Assembly (NCBI RefSeq): GCF_023264855.1
Contig: NZ_JAHFUW010000021.1
Location: 1 to 61,695, forward strand
Length of the DNA stretch: 61,695 nt
Direction of reading: 5' to 3'
Origin: Herbiconiux sp.
GTDB taxonomy: Bacteria; Actinomycetota; Actinomycetes; Actinomycetales; Microbacteriaceae
Below the pieces are notes generated by a model. That model made no database searches. It saw only the letters and a program-made list of their open reading frames with translations, and was not told the origin of the DNA. Made by a program: the position numbers and the translations under genes. Of the stretch, positions 7,287 through 15,632 are shown in pieces (within the stretch, counting starts at the first letter, position 1; every line of letters begins with the position of its first letter).

Positions 7287-9380
7287 GTGAGATCGAAGAG
7301 GTTCATCGCCGGTGCTGCCGTGGCAGCCCTGGCCCTTCTGGGAGGCCTGCTCGTGGCCGCCCCCGCAGCACCGGCCCAGGCGGTCGGCACCACGTACTAC
7401 GTCGACTCCGCTGCCGGGAACGATGCCAACGGCGGCACCAGTGAGGCGGCACCCTGGAAGACGCTCGCCAAGGTGAACACGCTCACCCCGGGCCCCGGCA
7501 CGCGCATCCTGCTGAAGGCCGGGGCGGTCTTCACGAACCAGTACCTCGACCTGACCGGGTCGGGCACGGCGGCCGACCCGATCAGCATCGGCCGCTACGG
7601 ATCGGGTGCCCGCCCGAAGATCGACTTCGGCAACACGGCGGTCGGCGGCGAAGGCTTCGGCGTGCGGGTCACCAACGGCTCGTACTGGACCATCGCCGAC
7701 CTCGAGATCACGAGCGGGCAGCAGGCCACCTCGATGCGCCGCAACGGCATCCTCATCCTGGGCGCGGGGGCCGGCGGCGGAGCCTTCACGGGCATCCGCA
7801 TCCTCAACAACTCCGTGCACGACGTGTTCGGCCGCGACCGGAGGACGGGCGGCATCAACATCCACGCCCGGCAGGCCGCGGCCACGGATCCCGAGAGCAC
7901 CTGGGACGACGTGCTCATCCAGGGCAACACGGTCGACAACGTGGCCGACACGGGCATCCAGACCATGACGGACGCCTACACGACGGGGTCGAGCTGGACG
8001 CACACGACGGATGCCTTCACGCACCTCGTCATCCGCCGCAACACCGTGACCCGCATCCACCGCGACGGCATCCTCGTGCGCGCGGGCGTCGATCCGCTGG
8101 TCGAGTACAACACCACCGACCGCATCGGGAAGTACACCGATGTCGACACCGCGGTGGTGTCGTACCTGCCCGCGGTCAGTGTGGTCGCGGCCCAGTGGTC
8201 GTACTACACCTCGGGCGCCGTGTTCCAGTACAACGAGGCGTCGCGCACGCGCCGCATCGACGGCGACGGGCAGCCGTGGGACTTCGACACGAAGGTCACG
8301 AACAGCGTGTACCAGTACAACTACAGCCACGACAACGAGGGCGGCACGCTGCTCATGATGGACCAGACCTCGAACAACGTGTTCCGCTACAACATCTCGC
8401 AGAACGACCTCGACCGCTCCAGCGGAGCGTTCAGCATCCCGTTCGGCGGAGGAGCACTGGCCGTTTACAACAACGTGTTCTACCGCTCGCAGGGCCAGAC
8501 CGGGCTGCTCACCACCTCGAACTCCGCCGGGGTCGCCACGTACACGAACAACATCTTCCACAATGCGGCCTCGGGCACCTATGCGATCGGCGGTGGCGCG
8601 GTCTACGCGAACAACACGTTCTTCGGGGCGAACGCCTCGGCCGCACCGCACTCCGGCAAGCTCACGAACGATCCGCAGCTCGCGTCGCCGGGCGGCGCGA
8701 CCTCGATCACGGATGCGGCCGCCGCCTACTCGCTCGCCTCCACGTCGCCGTCACGCGACTCCGGCGCGGTCGTGGCGTCGAACGGCGGGCTCGACTTCGC
8801 CGGGCGAGCGCTCTACCAGGGCACGGCGCCCGACCGCGGGGCGCTCGAGGGCGGTGCGGCGGCGGTGCTCTCGGCCGACACCTTCGAGTCGGGCGGCTTC
8901 GGCGGCTGGGCCGCAGTGAGCGGCTCGTGGGCGGCCGGCGGCGTTCCGGGTGCGTTGCGCCAGAGCGGGCTCACGGGCGAGGCCATCGCCTCGGCGGGTT
9001 CGACCGCGTGGACCGACTACTCCGCCACCGCGCGCCTCGCCGTCTCGACGCCGGGCGGCAACGCGGGGCTGCTCGTGCGGTACACCGACAGCGCGAACTT
9101 CGTGATGCTGCGGCTGAACCTCGGCACGGGTGCGGTCGAGCTCTACACGAAGGTCGCCGGAACCCTCACTCTCGTCGCCTCGCAGCCCGTCGCGGTCGCG
9201 CCCGGGCGTCTGGTCTCGCTCCGGGCCGACGTGCGCGGCAGCACGGTGCAGGGCTGGGTCGACGGCCGCTCGGTGATCAGCTGGACGAACCCGGTCGCCG
9301 GCCAGCTCGCCGCCGGCAAGGTCGGCGTGCGCTCCGCCGCATCCGCCGCCGTCGTCGACGAGGTCGTCGTGCGGGGGTGA
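7287..9380 (+). CDS. secreted right-handed parallel beta-helix protein with C-terminal jelly-roll domain
   Basis: A 697-residue exported protein. GTG at 7287 is preceded by AAGGAGGA and starts a signal peptide (MRSKRFIAG, hydrophobic core, cut after AQA near residue 32). The mature chain opens with YYVDSAAGNDANGG, common in beta-helix lyases. Many short coils of the type NNSVHDV, GNTVDNV, RRNTVTRI, QYNYSHDN and YTNNIFHN follow to about residue 500. The last 170 residues (ADTFESGGFGGW onward) resemble a LamG/DUF1080-type jelly roll that binds carbohydrate. A polysaccharide lyase or hydrolase acting outside the cell is likely, but I cannot name the family or catalytic residues. Operator copy 3 places it under the adjacent LacI protein. 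Confidence 0.85.
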   Translation: MRSKRFIAGAAVAALALLGGLLVAAPAAPAQAVGTTYYVDSAAGNDANGGTSEAAPWKTLAKVNTLTPGPGTRILLKAGAVFTNQYLDLTGSGTAADPISIGRYGSGARPKIDFGNTAVGGEGFGVRVTNGSYWTIADLEITSGQQATSMRRNGILILGAGAGGGAFTGIRILNNSVHDVFGRDRRTGGINIHARQAAATDPESTWDDVLIQGNTVDNVADTGIQTMTDAYTTGSSWTHTTDAFTHLVIRRNTVTRIHRDGILVRAGVDPLVEYNTTDRIGKYTDVDTAVVSYLPAVSVVAAQWSYYTSGAVFQYNEASRTRRIDGDGQPWDFDTKVTNSVYQYNYSHDNEGGTLLMMDQTSNNVFRYNISQNDLDRSSGAFSIPFGGGALAVYNNVFYRSQGQTGLLTTSNSAGVATYTNNIFHNAASGTYAIGGGAVYANNTFFGANASAAPHSGKLTNDPQLASPGGATSITDAAAAYSLASTSPSRDSGAVVASNGGLDFAGRALYQGTAPDRGALEGGAAAVLSADTFESGGFGGWAAVSGSWAAGGVPGALRQSGLTGEAIASAGSTAWTDYSATARLAVSTPGGNAGLLVRYTDSANFVMLRLNLGTGAVELYTKVAGTLTLVASQPVAVAPGRLVSLRADVRGSTVQGWVDGRSVISWTNPVAGQLAAGKVGVRSAASAAVVDEVVVRG

Positions 9381-9413
9381 CGTGAGCGGATGCCGAGAGG
9401 CGGTGCGTGACGT

Positions 9414-9839
9414 CTACGTCGAAGCGGCGCGGAGGCGGATGCCGACCCGCCCGCGCGCGGCGGACGGATCGACGGGCGCACCGCCCTGCATCCACTCGAC
9501 GAGCCCTCGGTCGGCGAGCCGTCGAGCGGCCCGGCGCACCTGCTCGCGATGAGCGGCGGCGTCGGTCCCGCCCGAGGGCACGTCGAGGTCGTCGAGGTCT
9601 GCAGTCGCTCCGCGGGGACGCCGGCGCAGCATTTCGACGATCAGCTGCTCCAGGTCTCGATCACCGGCCGAGACGCCCCGGCGCCGGCACGTCGCGGAGC
9701 AGTACCGCACGTCGTCCCACGACCGGGCCCACTTGGCGCGCCACTCGATGCTCCTCCCGCACGAGGCGCACACCTTCGGCGGAGGCGTCGACCGCTTCCG
9801 GCCGGCCGCCTGCCGCCCCGGCGTGCTCGGTCGTGCCAT
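9414..9839 (-). CDS. DUF2256 plus DUF3253 protein
   Basis: A 141-residue cytoplasmic protein made of two small domains. Residues about 20-50 carry the DUF2256 zinc-ribbon-like pattern: CASCGR, then a Trp/Lys-rich WRAKWARSWDDV, then YCSATCRRR, giving four Cys ligands. Residues about 60-135 match the DUF3253 winged-helix layout (LEQLIVEMLRRRPRG ... REQVRRAARRLADRGLVEW). ATG at 9839 (MARPSTPGRQ) was chosen because it begins immediately before the basic leader; an upstream in-frame Met lacks conservation features. The function is unknown. A nucleic-acid-binding role fits the fold but is not shown. It is divergent from the membrane protein gene at 9926. Confidence 0.8.
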   Translation of the reverse strand: MARPSTPGRQAAGRKRSTPPPKVCASCGRSIEWRAKWARSWDDVRYCSATCRRRGVSAGDRDLEQLIVEMLRRRPRGATADLDDLDVPSGGTDAAAHREQVRRAARRLADRGLVEWMQGGAPVDPSAARGRVGIRLRAAST

Positions 9840-9913
9840 CTTCCCAACCAAGACCGTTGCGCCGTCATCCGCAAGCCGGGCCGGCCGTCCGGGCTGTTCC
9901 GGGCCGGACTCGG

Positions 9914-9919
9914 TACGGT
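9914..9919 (+). promoter_or_regulatory. -10 box for a leaderless transcript
   Basis: TACGGT lies 6 nt before the GTG at 9926, the spacing expected if transcription starts at the first base of the start codon. Confidence 0.5.
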
Positions 9920-9925
9920 GGAACG

Positions 9926-11071
9926 GTGGATGCACGATGGCTCACCGCCCCTCGCGCCCGGGTCGCCGAAGCGATGGCGACCCAGCGGCGCACCGCCCGG
10001 CCGGCGTGGGTGCCCACCTGGCGGCAGGTGCTGGTGCACGTCACCTGGAGCCTCATGCTCTGGTACTGCTTCATCGTGTTCATGGTCATCGGCATCCGGG
10101 TGGACGGCTACGGCGACAACCGCACCGGCCCCGACGACTACCGGGACCTGGCGATCGCGCTGGTCGTTCTGGGGGTCTGGATCGCCGGGGGAGTGCTGCT
10201 GCAGCGCTGGTCGAAGCGGCCGCCGTCGCCCCGGGCGCGGCTCGCCGAATGGCGCGAGATCCTCACCGCCCAGGCGAACGGATTCGAGCCGCAGCCGCTT
10301 GCGAGCGCGACCCTGCCCGCGCTGATCGCCCAGCCGGCGGGCCGGCCATCCGCGTACCCGCGTTTCATCGCGCGCGGTGACGACCGGATCGAGTTCGGCA
10401 ACCTCGTCTTCCGCACGGGCCTGCAGGGCAAGCCGGTGACGCGCGGCTACCTCGCCGTCACGCTTCCCGCCGCGCTGCCGCACCTCTACCTCGACTCGCT
10501 CGCGAACGGCCGCTCGCCCGGGGACCTGCCCTCGAGCGTCGACGCGCAGCAGCGCCTCTCGCTCGAGGGGGACTTCGACCGGCATTTCGCAGCCTACGCG
10601 CCGACCACGTACGGCGCCGATGCGCTCTACGCCCTGACCCCGGATGTGATGGCTGCGCTCATCGACGACGCCTCCACCTTCGACGTCGAGATCATCGACG
10701 ACCGCGTGATCTTCTCCACACCCACCGCGGCCGACTACGCCGACCCGGCCGCCTGGCAGCGCATCGAGGGCATCCTGGACGGTGTCGCCCTCCGCCTCGC
10801 CAGACGCGCCGCCGCTTACCGCGACGAGCGCGTCCCTGTCTCGCGCACCGGTGCCGGTCCCGGTGCCGGCGGCAGCTCCGGCTCGGCGCCGTATGCCCGC
10901 CCGGCCCGCCTCATCGGCCCCGACGGCCGCCGCCTCCTGAACGCCTACCGCAGCCGCGGCCCCTGGCCCGTGCTCGCGCGCACGGGCTGGATCCTCGCCC
11001 TGATCCTGCTCTACGCCGTCCCCGCGATCTTCGCCTTCGCCGGCTTCATGTCCGTCATCGACGACAAGTGA
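9926..11071 (+). CDS. membrane protein with large cytosolic/extracytosolic domain, unknown
   Basis: A 381-residue protein. It has two N-terminal membrane helices (about residues 38-58 WSLMLWYCFIVFMVIGIRV and 72-92 LAIALVVLGVWIAGGVLL), a soluble domain of about 240 residues rich in Tyr/Asp/Leu strands, and a final helix (GWILALILLYAVPAIFAFAG) near the C-terminus. I recognise no domain. GTG at 9926 was chosen because a -10 box TACGGT precedes it by 6 nt with no Shine-Dalgarno, fitting a leaderless mRNA. An ATG at 9974 is the alternative. It stands alone between two unrelated units. Confidence 0.75.
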   Translation: MDARWLTAPRARVAEAMATQRRTARPAWVPTWRQVLVHVTWSLMLWYCFIVFMVIGIRVDGYGDNRTGPDDYRDLAIALVVLGVWIAGGVLLQRWSKRPPSPRARLAEWREILTAQANGFEPQPLASATLPALIAQPAGRPSAYPRFIARGDDRIEFGNLVFRTGLQGKPVTRGYLAVTLPAALPHLYLDSLANGRSPGDLPSSVDAQQRLSLEGDFDRHFAAYAPTTYGADALYALTPDVMAALIDDASTFDVEIIDDRVIFSTPTAADYADPAAWQRIEGILDGVALRLARRAAAYRDERVPVSRTGAGPGAGGSSGSAPYARPARLIGPDGRRLLNAYRSRGPWPVLARTGWILALILLYAVPAIFAFAGFMSVIDDK

Positions 11072-11177
11072 CTCCGCAGGATGCCCCGGCCGCTGAGCCG
11101 AGGGGTGGATTCGCAAGTCGTGGATGGCCCGGCCCGGACGCGGTAGAAACGAAGCCTGAGCCGTCGGGAAGGACGTC

Positions 11178-12017
11178 GTGATCGATCGTGAGGGCCTCGC
11201 CGTATTCCTGCGGCACCGGCGTGAGACGCTGCAGCCCGAGGACGTCGGGTTGCACCGGGGTCGGCGCCGGCGAACGGATGGGCTGCGCCGCGAAGAGGTG
11301 GCCGCGCTGTGCCACATGTCGACCGACTATTACGCACGCCTGGAGCGGGCCACCGGGCCGCACCCCTCCGAGCAGATGATCGCCTCCATCGCTCAGGGCC
11401 TGCATCTCACGCTAGACGAACGCGACCACGTCTTCCGCCTGGCCGGGCATCGGCCGCCGCTGCGGGGCGCGACCAGCGAGCATGTCGGCCCCGGACTGCT
11501 CCGCATCCTGGATCGCCTCGACGACACGCCCGCCGAGATCATCACCGAGCTCGGTGAGACCCTGCGCCAGAGTCCGCTCGGGGTCGCCCTGCTCGGAGAC
11601 GCTTCCCTGCGCACGGGCCCCGACCGCAGCATCGGCTACCGATGGTTCACCGATCCGGCGGCCCGGCAGGCGTACCCGGCCGACGAACAACGGATGCTCT
11701 CCCGGGTCTACGCCTCGGGGCTGCGGGAACTCGTCGGTCAGCGCGGTCCGGCCTCGCGGGCCGCGCAGCTGGTCGAGCTGCTCCGCGACAACGACGACTT
11801 CCGCAGCGTCTGGGAGGCCCAGGAGGTGGGCATCCGGCCGCCCGAGGTCAAGCGGTTCGCGCATCCGTCGGTCGGGCGGCTCGAGCTGAGCTGCCAGACC
11901 CTGCTCGATCCCGAGCAGTCGCACCGGCTGCTGGTGTACACGGCCGCGCCCGGAAGCGAGAGCGCCGAGAAGCTGCGCCTTCTCGGCGTCATCGGCGTGC
12001 AGCCGATCGCGCCCTGA
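11178..12017 (+). CDS. XRE/MmyB-type helix-turn-helix regulator
   Basis: A 279-residue regulator. Residues about 5-75 form a Cro/C1-type helix-turn-helix (FLRHRRETLQPEDVGL ... GLRREEVAALCHMSTDYYARLERATG), followed by the MmyB-like ligand-binding domain (VGPGLLRILDRL onward). This class commonly controls a neighbouring short-chain dehydrogenase; here an SDR gene lies 105 bp downstream on the same strand, consistent with that habit. GTG at 11178 is preceded by GGAAGG. A -10-like TAGAAA lies about 35 nt upstream. The ligand is unknown. Confidence 0.9.
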   Translation: MIDREGLAVFLRHRRETLQPEDVGLHRGRRRRTDGLRREEVAALCHMSTDYYARLERATGPHPSEQMIASIAQGLHLTLDERDHVFRLAGHRPPLRGATSEHVGPGLLRILDRLDDTPAEIITELGETLRQSPLGVALLGDASLRTGPDRSIGYRWFTDPAARQAYPADEQRMLSRVYASGLRELVGQRGPASRAAQLVELLRDNDDFRSVWEAQEVGIRPPEVKRFAHPSVGRLELSCQTLLDPEQSHRLLVYTAAPGSESAEKLRLLGVIGVQPIAP

Positions 12018-12122
12018 GCGGTCGCGGTCTGCGGATCCGTGGATCGGCGGGTCCTGGATGATGCCGCCACCGCGTTCGAGGATGGACGCATCCGCTCCCA
12101 CCGATCTCGACGAAGGAACCCC

Positions 12123-13049
12123 ATGCCCCGGGACCACGACCTCAGCATCCCCGACCAGAGCGGAAAGCTCGCCGTCGTCACCGGCGCGAGCGACGGCATC
12201 GGCGCCGTCATCGCCACCCGCCTCGCCCAGGCCGGGGCCGAGGTGATCATGCCGGTGCGCTCGCCGGCCAAGGGGGAGGCGGCAGCGCAGCGCATCCGTG
12301 CCGCCGCCCCCGGGGCAACGGTCAGCACTCGGGTGCTCGACCTGTCATCGCTCGATTCGGTGGCCGGCCTCACCGCCGGGTTGGCGGCGGAGGGGCGCCC
12401 GATCGACATCCTGATCACCAATGCGGGTGTCATGCAGCCGCCGCAGCGTCAGGTCACCGCCGACGGCTTCGAGCTGCAGTGGGGTACCAACCACCTCGGT
12501 CACTTCGCACTGACGCTCGGACTGCTTCCGCTCCTGCGGGCGGGCCGGGCCCGGGTCACCCACCAGACCAGCGTCGCGGCCCGCAGCGGCGCTCTGAACT
12601 GGGACGACCTGAACTCCGACCGCAGTTACGCCGTCATGAAGGCGTACTCGGCGTCGAAGCTCGCGGTCGGCCTCTTCGCCCGGGAGCTGGACGCGCGTAG
12701 CCGCGCCGAGGGCTGGGGCATCAGCAGCAACCTCGCACATCCCGGGATCTCGCCCACCAATCTGCTGGCCGCGCAGCCGGGGATGGGGCGCGACCGGCCA
12801 TCATCCGGTCGACGGCTGGTCGGTCTCCTGTCTCGGGTCGGCGTCGCCGGGACCGTGCATAGCGCGGCGCTGCCCGCGCTCTTGGCCGCGACGGGCACCG
12901 ATTCCCTCGGCGACCAGTTCTTCGGCCCCAAGCGCACGGCCGGAGGCCCGCCCGCTCGGCTGGAGTTCTGGCCGCCGTTGCAGAACCTGCACGACGCGAA
13001 GCGGCTCTGGGAGGTCTCGGAGACCCTCGTCGGGCTGCGAGCGCAGTAG
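12123..13049 (+). CDS. short-chain dehydrogenase/reductase
   Basis: A 308-residue NAD(P)-dependent oxidoreductase. The cofactor motif TGASDGIG is at about residues 20-27, the NAG motif (ITNAGVM) near 100, and the catalytic Ser-Tyr-Lys site includes YSASK near residue 178. Length and layout fit the SDR subgroup related to retinol dehydrogenase-like and WWOX-like enzymes. ATG at 12123 (MPRDHDLS) has GAAGGA upstream. It follows the MmyB-type regulator and is likely its target. The substrate cannot be told from sequence. Confidence 0.9.
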   Translation: MPRDHDLSIPDQSGKLAVVTGASDGIGAVIATRLAQAGAEVIMPVRSPAKGEAAAQRIRAAAPGATVSTRVLDLSSLDSVAGLTAGLAAEGRPIDILITNAGVMQPPQRQVTADGFELQWGTNHLGHFALTLGLLPLLRAGRARVTHQTSVAARSGALNWDDLNSDRSYAVMKAYSASKLAVGLFARELDARSRAEGWGISSNLAHPGISPTNLLAAQPGMGRDRPSSGRRLVGLLSRVGVAGTVHSAALPALLAATGTDSLGDQFFGPKRTAGGPPARLEFWPPLQNLHDAKRLWEVSETLVGLRAQ

Positions 13050-13087
13050 CGGTCGAGCGCCTACGTGATGAAGCCCGGCCAGTGGAG

Positions 13088-13093
13088 TACCAT
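13088..13093 (+). promoter_or_regulatory. -10 box for a leaderless transcript
   Basis: TACCAT is followed by 6 nt and the ATG at 13100, with no ribosome site between. Confidence 0.5.
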
Positions 13094-13099
13094 CCCCGT

Positions 13100-13288
13100 A
13101 TGACCACACCACAAGCACTCGTCCGTCCAGACGACCGTGTTCGGGAAGTCATCGGCACTGACGGTTTGACTGATGAAGAGCGAGCCGAGTTCGAGGCCGC
13201 CTATCACGTGGGGGTCGGTCGTAAGACACTGAGTGCAGGCGAGAAGAGCGCCTTCGCACTCTGGCTTTCGCGGCGTGCAGCATCCTGA
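13100..13288 (+). CDS. small conserved-looking protein of 62 residues
   Basis: The ATG at 13100 starts a 62-residue acidic protein with a predicted helical middle (LTDEERAEFEAAYHVGVG) and a C-terminal helix with WLSRR. It has no recognised domain. A -10 box 6 nt before the start suggests a leaderless mRNA. The gene ends inside the beginning of the downstream acetyltransferase frame (GTG at 13275), so the two would be translationally coupled. That arrangement, and codon use similar to the surrounding genes, make it a real gene in my reading; its job is unknown. Confidence 0.6.
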   Translation: MTTPQALVRPDDRVREVIGTDGLTDEERAEFEAAYHVGVGRKTLSAGEKSAFALWLSRRAAS

Positions 13289-13793
13289 GAGTCTCGACTG
13301 GATAGTCGGCGCGCGCGAACATGCTGCGGCGCTGCAGCGATTCACTTGTGCAGAGCCAGCGCGAGCTGCCTACTCGACGTAACGCGGACGATTTCACCCG
13401 TGTCCCTGGGAACTCGAGGTGCAGGCCGGCATCCGAAGTCTGAAACCGCCCCTCCCGCCGAGCGAGGGGTTGCTGCTGGGGATGGACGTCGACGGCGAGA
13501 TCGCCGCGGTCGCGCGGATGTCGTTCGACCTTGACGGCCAGCAACTGCTCATACTCGCGGTCGCAACGCAGGCCGATCGCCGCAATCGAGGGTATGGGCG
13601 CGAAGCCCTCCGCAGGTCGTTGGCAGTTCTCGCCGCGACGAAGGCCGAATATGAAATGGACTGCGCCGTGTGGGCTCGCATCCACCGGGAGAATCGACCC
13701 AGTCAGCGCATCTTCGGTGCGGCGGGGTTCGAGAACCTGGGTGCCGTCGACGCCGGCGACCTGGAGGTCTGGGTTCAGATGTTCAGCGCGTGA
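13275..13793 (+). pseudogene. GNAT acetyltransferase gene interrupted by an in-frame TAA
   Basis: One frame runs from GTG 13275 (MQHPESLDWIVGAREHAAAL) to a stop at 13793, with a single TAA at 13380-13382. Sequence on both sides of the stop looks like one acetyltransferase. Before it comes an N-terminal helix with LQRFTC. After it come PWELEVQAGIRSL, the acetyl-CoA loop RRNRGYGREAL, and the C-terminal IHRENRPSQRIFGAAGFENLG. Without the stop it would be about 172 residues, normal for GNAT. The part after the stop (from GTG 13419, 124 residues) lacks the N-terminal strand and helix. A nonsense mutation, readthrough, or a base error are all possible. The start overlaps the 62-residue gene by 14 bp. 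Confidence 0.7.
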
Positions 13794-13822
13794 GTTGCGA
13801 TCGAGCCGCGAGTGGCTCGTCG

Positions 13823-13877
13823 GTTACTCATAAAGTCGATGACTCCAAATTATGAGTAACTCAGTTACTCATAATTT
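13823..13877. repeat. AT-rich inverted repeats around GTTACTCATAA
   Basis: Three copies of GTTACTCATAA lie here, at 13823-13833, 13850-13860 (inverted) and 13864-13874. The last two form a perfect palindrome with 14-bp arms (13847-13860 and 13864-13877) around TCA. It follows the interrupted acetyltransferase gene and is far more AT-rich than its surroundings. It may be an operator, a weak terminator hairpin or a mobile-element scar. Confidence 0.75.
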
Positions 13878-13913
13878 CTGGTCACCTATCTTGATTTCTG
13901 GTCACCTATCTTG
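13874..13913. repeat. tandem duplication of a 20-bp unit
   Basis: ATTTCTGGTCACCTATCTTG occurs twice back to back (13874-13893 and 13894-13913), abutting the palindrome. No coding frame explains it. Confidence 0.85.
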
Positions 13914-13929
13914 CGAGTAGCTCGGGCGC

Positions 13930-14157
13930 TCAGGGGCGGACGCGGGCCGTGCGGCCGTCGAAGGCGACGACGTCGCCGAGCTGCAGCTGGCGGCCGCGGC
14001 GGCGGTCGACCTCGCCGTTCACGGTGACGTAGCCATCGATGATGGCCTCTTTGCCGAGGCCCCCGCTGTCGAGGAGGCCGGCGAACTTCACGAACTGACC
14101 GAGGCGGATGCTCTCCCCGCCGATCGAGACGTCGTCGATGGGGTCTGGCTTCGTCAT
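13930..14157 (-). CDS. S4-domain RNA-binding protein, YbcJ-like
   Basis: A 75-residue protein that consists almost entirely of one S4 RNA-binding fold: IRLGQFVKFAGLLDSGGLGKEAIIDG followed by VTVNGEVDRRRGRQLQLGD. The G-x-V-x-V-N-G-E and R-R-G-R-x-L pattern is typical of the YbcJ/YaaA-like S4 proteins, which bind structured RNA. Its ATG overlaps the stop of the upstream HxlR gene (ATGA), so both should be made from one mRNA. Length is normal for the family. Confidence 0.88.
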   Translation of the reverse strand: MTKPDPIDDVSIGGESIRLGQFVKFAGLLDSGGLGKEAIIDGYVTVNGEVDRRRGRQLQLGDVVAFDGRTARVRP

Positions 14158-14585
14158 GCCGGAATTGTACGCGCGTCGAACCGGTCCTGATGTGCGGCGA
14201 CGTCGTCGCGGTGCGCCTCCGACCAGAGCTTGAGCTGCCGCACGGTGCCGTGCAGGGAGAGCCCGAGGTCGGTGAGCTCGTACGAGACCGTCACGGGCAC
14301 CGTGGCGACGACGGTCCGGGTGACCAGGCCGTCGCGTTCGAGCGACTTGAGGGTCTGCGACAGCATCTTGGGGCTCACCCCGGCGAGCACGCGCGCGAGC
14401 TCGGAGTAGCGCATGGGCCGAGGCTCACCGGTGCAGTCGGGGCCGCTGCCCAGCGCGGACATCACGAGGGTCACCCACTTGCCCGAGACGCGGGCCAGCA
14501 CCTGCTGGCTCGGGCAGGCGGCCAGGAATGCGTTGTACTGCGTCTTCGCCTCGGCCTTCTTCTCGGCCGCCGTCATCGTCGCCAT
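14154..14585 (-). CDS. HxlR-family winged-helix regulator
   Basis: A 143-residue regulator. The HxlR signature is present: CPSQQVLARVSGKWVTLVMSAL (a Cys near residue 24 and the GKW helix), then MRYSELARVLAGVSPKMLSQTLKSLERDGLV as the DNA-recognition part, and YELTDLGLSL in the wing region. ATG at 14585 (MATMTAAEKK) has AGGAGA upstream; a longer frame would run into the divergent promoter. It is divergent from an aldo/keto reductase gene, with 106 bp between starts, and probably controls it, as HxlR proteins often govern adjacent redox enzymes. The spacer contains TATCTGTTCGGTAG, a plausible site. Confidence 0.9.
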   Translation of the reverse strand: MATMTAAEKKAEAKTQYNAFLAACPSQQVLARVSGKWVTLVMSALGSGPDCTGEPRPMRYSELARVLAGVSPKMLSQTLKSLERDGLVTRTVVATVPVTVSYELTDLGLSLHGTVRQLKLWSEAHRDDVAAHQDRFDARTIPA

Positions 14586-14691
14586 GGTTCTCCTCGCGGT
14601 ATCAACGCACTTGCGGGTAACTACTACCGAACAGATAGTACGTCGTCGAGAGTGGAAGGCGACCACCTGAACAACGCCCCGAAAGGCACAC

Positions 14692-15564
14692 ATGACCACC
14701 GCAGCATCCGATCTCCCCGGCGGCACCTGGACCCTCGGCGACACCACCGTCACCCGCTTCGGCTACGGCGCGATGCAACTCGCCGGCCCGTGGGTGCTCG
14801 GCCCGCCGAAGGATCACGACGGCGCGCTCGCCGTGCTGCGCGAGGCCGTCTCGCGCGGCATCTCTCATATCGACACCGCCGAGACGTACGGTCCGCGGGT
14901 GGTGAACGAGCTGATCCGCGAGGCACTGCACCCGTACGGCGAGAACCTCTTCATCGCGACCAAGGCCGGCGGCCGTCGCGACGCCGAGGGCGGCTGGCCG
15001 AGCGCCCGCACGCCCGACGAGCTCCGTCGGCAGATCGACGACAACCTCGAGACGCTCGGTGTCGACGCGCTCGATCTGGTGCACCTACGCCTCGGCGACG
15101 CGAGCGGGCCCGTGCCCGAGCGCATCGCCGAGGCCTTCGAGACCCTCGTCGACCTGCAGCGGCAGGGTGGGATCCGGCACCTCGGCGTCAGCAACGCCAC
15201 GGCGGAGCAGGTGGAGGAGGCGCAGTCGATCGCTCCGATCGTGTCGGTGCAGAACGGCTACAACCTCGCTCGGCGCCACGACGACGCCCTGATCGACCGG
15301 CTCGCCGCCGACGGCGTGGCCTACATCCCGTTCTTCCCGCTCGGGGGCTTCACACCGCTGCAGTCGGAGGCGCTCTCCGCGGTCGCGGCCCGGCTCGGCT
15401 CGACACCCCTGTCGGTCGCGCTGGCCTGGTTGCTTCAGCGCTCGCCGAACATCCTGCTCATCGCCGGCACGTCATCCGTCGCCCACCTGCGGGAGAACAT
15501 CGCCGGAGCCGGCCTCGCGCTCTCCGAGCAGGATGTCGCCGTGCTCGACGCCATCGCGGGCTGA
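14692..15564 (+). CDS. aldo/keto reductase
   Basis: A 290-residue NADPH-dependent oxidoreductase of the AKR barrel fold. The catalytic Asp-Tyr pair is in HIDTAETYG (about residues 60-68), the Lys in FIATKAGG, and the His in LVHLRLGD. The cofactor-binding C-terminal stretch is ILLIAGTSSVAHLRENIAGAG. ATG at 14692 has GAAAGG upstream. It is divergent from the HxlR regulator and closed by a strong hairpin at 15582-15615. The substrate is unknown; small aldehydes or quinone-type compounds are common for HxlR-linked members. Confidence 0.92.
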   Translation: MTTAASDLPGGTWTLGDTTVTRFGYGAMQLAGPWVLGPPKDHDGALAVLREAVSRGISHIDTAETYGPRVVNELIREALHPYGENLFIATKAGGRRDAEGGWPSARTPDELRRQIDDNLETLGVDALDLVHLRLGDASGPVPERIAEAFETLVDLQRQGGIRHLGVSNATAEQVEEAQSIAPIVSVQNGYNLARRHDDALIDRLAADGVAYIPFFPLGGFTPLQSEALSAVAARLGSTPLSVALAWLLQRSPNILLIAGTSSVAHLRENIAGAGLALSEQDVAVLDAIAG

Positions 15565-15581
15565 CGCGGCGAAGGAGCGAC

Positions 15582-15615
15582 GAAGGCGCACCCAGGAGAT
15601 CCCGGGTGCGCCTTC
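15582..15615. terminator. bidirectional terminator hairpin
   Basis: GAAGGCGCACCC and GGGTGCGCCTTC form a perfect 12-bp stem with a 10-nt loop, between the convergent reductase and hydrolase genes. Confidence 0.85.
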
Positions 15616-15632
15616 ATTCGTGCCGGTGAGGC

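Noticed and set aside
8195-9385. Arg-rich 396-residue frame inside the beta-helix gene
   Set aside because: It is a shifted reading of a gene with signal peptide, ribosome site and recognisable repeats.
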